64,000 nt of DNA from the NCBI RefSeq assembly GCF_030813435.1, contig NZ_JAUSUG010000002.1, forward strand, positions 62,001 through 126,000, read 5' to 3'. This document shows positions 61,434 to 64,000 of this stretch, in pieces. Position numbers and translations under genes: made by a program. The notes beneath the pieces are model-generated. The model saw nothing but the letters and a program-made list of their open reading frames with translations, was not told the DNA's origin and made no database searches. The stretch is from Evansella vedderi. GTDB taxonomy: Bacteria; Bacillota; Bacilli; Bacillales; Salisediminibacteriaceae. Every line of letters begins with the position of its first letter. Positions within the stretch are counted from its first letter, which is position 1.

Positions 61434-62879
61434 CTAATCATATTTTAAAGCCACATTTTTAAGCTGTGTATAATTCCGAAGGGCTTCTAGACCTTTTTCT
61501 CGGCCGAAACCGCTTTTTTTGTAGCCCCCGAATGGCATTTGAATTCCTCCGCCAGCTCCGTAATTATTAATAAATACTTGTCCTGAACGAACTTTACTTG
61601 CTACCCGGTGTGCCCGCTTCACATCGGTTGTCCAAATCCCAGTTACTAAACCATATTCCGTGTTGTTTGCCAGCTGAATTGCTTCGTCTTCCGTTTGAAA
61701 AGAAAAAACAGCCAGCACTGGACCGAAAATTTCTTCTTGGGCAAGTAAGCTTTGAGGATCTACTTTATTTACAACTGTGGGAAGAAAATAAAATCCACCT
61801 TCATTTTCTTCTACCAATATTTCCTTACCACCGGTTAATATATCAACCTCATCTTCCTTAGCTTGCTCTATAAAACTCTTCATTCTCTCGAACTGTTTTT
61901 GGGAGACAATCGGGCCTATATCAGGATCTGACAAACCAGGCCCTACAGTGAGTCCTTCCAATTTTTCTACAAGCTTTCCTACAAATTCTTCTTTAATAGA
62001 TTCATGGATAATCAGCCTGGAGCCTGCAGAACAAGTTTGCCCTGCATTTTGAATAAGCGATTTTACTACCCACTCCAACGCGGCATCTTGATCACAGTCA
62101 GCAAAAACAATATTTGGTGACTTCCCTCCTAATTCGAGGGTGACTGGTACAACATTTTTTGCCGCTGCCATCATAACAGTTGTACCCGTTCCTACTGATC
62201 CAGTGAATGTAATATGGTTAATATCTGGGTGGGAGCTTAATGCTGCTCCTACCTCGTACCCATAGCCAGTTACAACATTAAAAATTCCCTTTGGTAGATT
62301 TGTTTCTGCAAAGATTTCTGCTAGTTTAAGAGCTGTCAACGGAGTATCCTCTGCCGGCTTAACGACGACAGCATTTCCTGTAACAATAGCCGCTGCAACA
62401 CTTCGGGATGTAATCTGTATTGGGTAGTTCCATGGAATAATGTGAGCAGTTACTCCAACAGGTTCTCGGACAGTATAGTCTAAGATCCCGTATTCTATTG
62501 GAATTGTTTCTCCCAAGATCTTATCTGCCATTCCTGCATAGTATTCGAAATACCTCGCTGCCGCTTCTACATCTGCATATGCCTGGGATAACGGTTTGCC
62601 TACATCTAATGTTTCTAGATGAGCTAGTTCCTCTTTTCTTTCTCGTATCTTTCCTGCCATCTCATAAATGATTCTGCCTCTTTCATGTGGCTTAAATTGC
62701 TGCCAAGTTTTTGATTCAAAAGCAGTTCTTGCAGCGTTTACTGCCTCATGAATATCTTGCTCATCCCCTTCTGGAACTTCAGCAATAGCTTCCCCATTAG
62801 CGGGATTCGTAATAGTCATTTTTTTACCCGTTCTACTTTTCTTCCATTCTCCAGCGATATACATTTTTAACTTATCCAT
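61434..62879 (-). CDS. NAD(P)-dependent aldehyde dehydrogenase (betaine-aldehyde-dehydrogenase-like)
   Basis: 481 residues of the ALDH superfamily with all key residues: Asn151 (IIPWNYPIQ), Lys174 (VVVKPAEDTP), Glu249 (VTLELGGKSPN) and nucleophile Cys283 (NAGQTCSAGSRL). The end motif MPFGGYKKSGFGREKGLEAL is typical of the betaine/aminobutyraldehyde group. It lies 17 bases after the SDR gene and together with the upstream dehydrogenase forms a three-gene catabolic operon. It turns an aldehyde into the acid; the substrate cannot be fixed from sequence. Confidence 0.93.
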   Translation of the reverse strand: MDKLKMYIAGEWKKSRTGKKMTITNPANGEAIAEVPEGDEQDIHEAVNAARTAFESKTWQQFKPHERGRIIYEMAGKIRERKEELAHLETLDVGKPLSQAYADVEAAARYFEYYAGMADKILGETIPIEYGILDYTVREPVGVTAHIIPWNYPIQITSRSVAAAIVTGNAVVVKPAEDTPLTALKLAEIFAETNLPKGIFNVVTGYGYEVGAALSSHPDINHITFTGSVGTGTTVMMAAAKNVVPVTLELGGKSPNIVFADCDQDAALEWVVKSLIQNAGQTCSAGSRLIIHESIKEEFVGKLVEKLEGLTVGPGLSDPDIGPIVSQKQFERMKSFIEQAKEDEVDILTGGKEILVEENEGGFYFLPTVVNKVDPQSLLAQEEIFGPVLAVFSFQTEDEAIQLANNTEYGLVTGIWTTDVKRAHRVASKVRSGQVFINNYGAGGGIQMPFGGYKKSGFGREKGLEALRNYTQLKNVALKYD

Positions 62880-62896
62880 CTATATCTCTCCCTTGC

Positions 62897-63637
62897 CTAC
62901 AGTCCTCTTCCTCCATCTACATGAAGAACTGCCCCAGTGACCATTCTCGCTTCCTCTGAACATAGGTAAACAGCAGCATTTGCAATATCAATTGGCTGTA
63001 TCAATTCTCCAAGTGGCACACTATTCTTAAATACATCATCTTTCACCTTCTCATGTTCTGTACTATCCCCTACAAATTGCCCGAGCATCTTTGTATCACT
63101 AGGGCCCGGGTGAATCACATTTACTCGAACTTGATCGTCAGCCAGCTCAATTGCCAACGCTTGGGAGAAGGATACTGCAGCTCCCTTGGAGGCGATATAA
63201 GCACTTAACCCTGGGCGTGGGCGAACAGCGGAAATGGACGCAACATTTACAATAACCCCTTGCTGTTTCTTTAAGTAAGGGACAACTGCTTGATTTGTTA
63301 AAAATAAAGTTGTAGCATTAATGGACATCATTCGATCCCAATCTGAAAGAGTTAGTTCCTCAATAGGAGTTAACTTTTGGGCAACTCCAGCTATATTCAC
63401 TAACCCGTCAATTTTACCAAAGGTTTCATAAGTTTTTTTTACAAGAAAAGCTACATCCGCTTCCTTCGTTAAGTCACCTTGGACAGGAAGAAAGTTTTCT
63501 AGCTGTTCTTGCAAAGAAGAGACATGTAAATCACTCCCCACAACGTTAGCCCCTTCCTCTAAAAAACGCTTTACCGTTACGCTCCCCATCCCTCCTGCAG
63601 CACCAGTAATAATAAATGTTTTCCCTTGTAATCTCAT
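62897..63637 (-). CDS. short-chain dehydrogenase/reductase (SDR)
   Basis: 246 residues of a classical SDR. Cofactor motif TGAAGGMG (11-18), an Asp after strand 2 (SDLH) that favours NAD, and the NAG-like motif NIAG (81-84). The catalytic set is Asn107, Ser134/136, Tyr147 and Lys151 (SAYIASKGA). The C-terminus GAVLHVDGGRGL is standard. It probably oxidises an alcohol or hydroxy-acid to a ketone in the same pathway as the ALDH. GGGAG lies before ATG 63637, and the partial gene upstream ends 39 bases earlier. Confidence 0.92.
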   Translation of the reverse strand: MRLQGKTFIITGAAGGMGSVTVKRFLEEGANVVGSDLHVSSLQEQLENFLPVQGDLTKEADVAFLVKKTYETFGKIDGLVNIAGVAQKLTPIEELTLSDWDRMMSINATTLFLTNQAVVPYLKKQQGVIVNVASISAVRPRPGLSAYIASKGAAVSFSQALAIELADDQVRVNVIHPGPSDTKMLGQFVGDSTEHEKVKDDVFKNSVPLGELIQPIDIANAAVYLCSEEARMVTGAVLHVDGGRGL

Positions 63638-63675
63638 TCTCTATCTCCCTTCAGAAAAAACAGTTGATTAATCCA

Positions 63676-64000
63676 TCATTTATTCAAAGAAGTATGAACC
63701 GTTAATTCTTCAATAATTGCCTCTCCCATTTCCATTGTTGTTGCTGAACCTCCTAAATCCGCTGTTAGCACTTCTCCCCTTTTCAAAACCTGTTCAATAG
63801 CCCGGATAATCATTGTAGATAAATCATCTCGTCCAAGGTGCTCCAGCATCATTGCTGTAGACCAAATTTGAGCAATCGGGTTTGCCTTACCCGTTCGGGC
63901 AATATCAGGAGCAGAGCCATGTACTGGTTCAAACATGGAAGGAAACTCTCCAGTAGGATTTAAATTGGCAGACGGTGAAATTCCTAGTCCCCCTACTAAA
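63676..64000 (-). CDS. isopropylmalate/tartrate dehydrogenase family protein, C-terminal part
   Basis: The gene runs off the window edge; about 108 C-terminal codons are visible and the frame stays open to 64000. It contains the family block GGLGISPSANLNPTGEFPSM and FEPVHGSAPDIARTGKANPI, the adenine-binding region shared by isopropylmalate, isocitrate and tartrate dehydrogenases. The short tail with EQVLKRGEVLTADLGGSATT looks more like tartrate/D-malate dehydrogenase than leucine-pathway LeuB. The operon with SDR and ALDH supports a hydroxy-acid catabolic role (inference). Confidence 0.88.
   Translation of the reverse strand, partial: LVGGLGISPSANLNPTGEFPSMFEPVHGSAPDIARTGKANPIAQIWSTAMMLEHLGRDDLSTMIIRAIEQVLKRGEVLTADLGGSATTMEMGEAIIEELTVHTSLNK

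Overview
The window reads as chromosome of a low-GC Gram-positive spore-former, most likely a Bacillaceae genus. The evidence is AT-rich DNA, strong AGGAGG-type ribosome binding sites, TTG/GTG starts, lipobox signal peptides, CcpA-type cre sites, a ROK-type XylR with a xylO-like operator, DUF624 (YesL-like) proteins and YesM/YesN-like sensor pairs. Nearly all of the first 52 kb is a xylan / arabinoxylan utilisation region. No tRNA, rRNA, CRISPR array, phage or transposase gene was seen.

Layout. (1) 273-5637, plus strand: AraC and LacI regulators, then Gfo/Idh oxidoreductase, ThuA-like protein, Gfo/Idh oxidoreductase. (2) 5745-10523, minus: DUF624 membrane protein, GH95, GH43. (3) 10984-17562, minus: lipoprotein binding protein, sensor kinase, AraC-type response regulator, GH43. 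(4) 17818-24931, minus: Gfo/Idh, cytoplasmic GH10, ABC exporter, lipoprotein GH10, then a 1-kb array of intergenic repeats. (5) 24947-37834, minus: a nine-gene transport operon with two binding proteins (one fused to carbohydrate-binding-like domains), two permease pairs, an NHL-repeat protein, a YIP1-like protein and a DUF5696-type lipoprotein. It has no ATPase. (6) 38117-43161: an AraC-type regulator with a degenerate receiver and a secreted double-GH43 protein. (7) 43340-52023, minus: D-lyxose isomerase, two Gfo/Idh, GH43_11 xylosidase, DUF624, and a three-gene sugar ABC importer, divergent from xylR. (8) 53734-57633: AraC regulator divergent from a TIM-barrel / Gfo-Idh / TIM-barrel operon. 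(9) 58095-64000: SpoIID/LytB-like protein, beta-lactamase-fold hydrolase, and an ALDH-SDR-(tartrate/isopropylmalate-type dehydrogenase) operon cut by the window edge.

How it works together (inference). Extracellular GH10 and GH43 enzymes cut arabinoxylan at the cell surface. Lipoprotein binding proteins and permeases import the oligosaccharides, using an ATPase encoded elsewhere. Cytoplasmic GH10, GH43 and GH95 enzymes finish the job, and several oxidoreductases and isomerases treat unusual sugars.

The most striking signal is regulatory. Four minus-strand promoters (at 10912, 20309, 37880 and 43191) share one composite element with invariant spacing: a CTAGAAT-like box, 5 bases, a 26-base box beginning GGGTGA and ending CAGG, then an abutting TTGTT-type -35, a 17-18 base spacer and a -10. 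Three of them carry a cre-like site over the spacer and -10. This looks like a dedicated xylan activator regulon. Other points of interest are the nine-gene transport operon of unknown mechanism, the receiver that has lost its phosphorylation residues, gene sets resembling 3-keto-glycoside pathways, and mosaic intergenic repeats.
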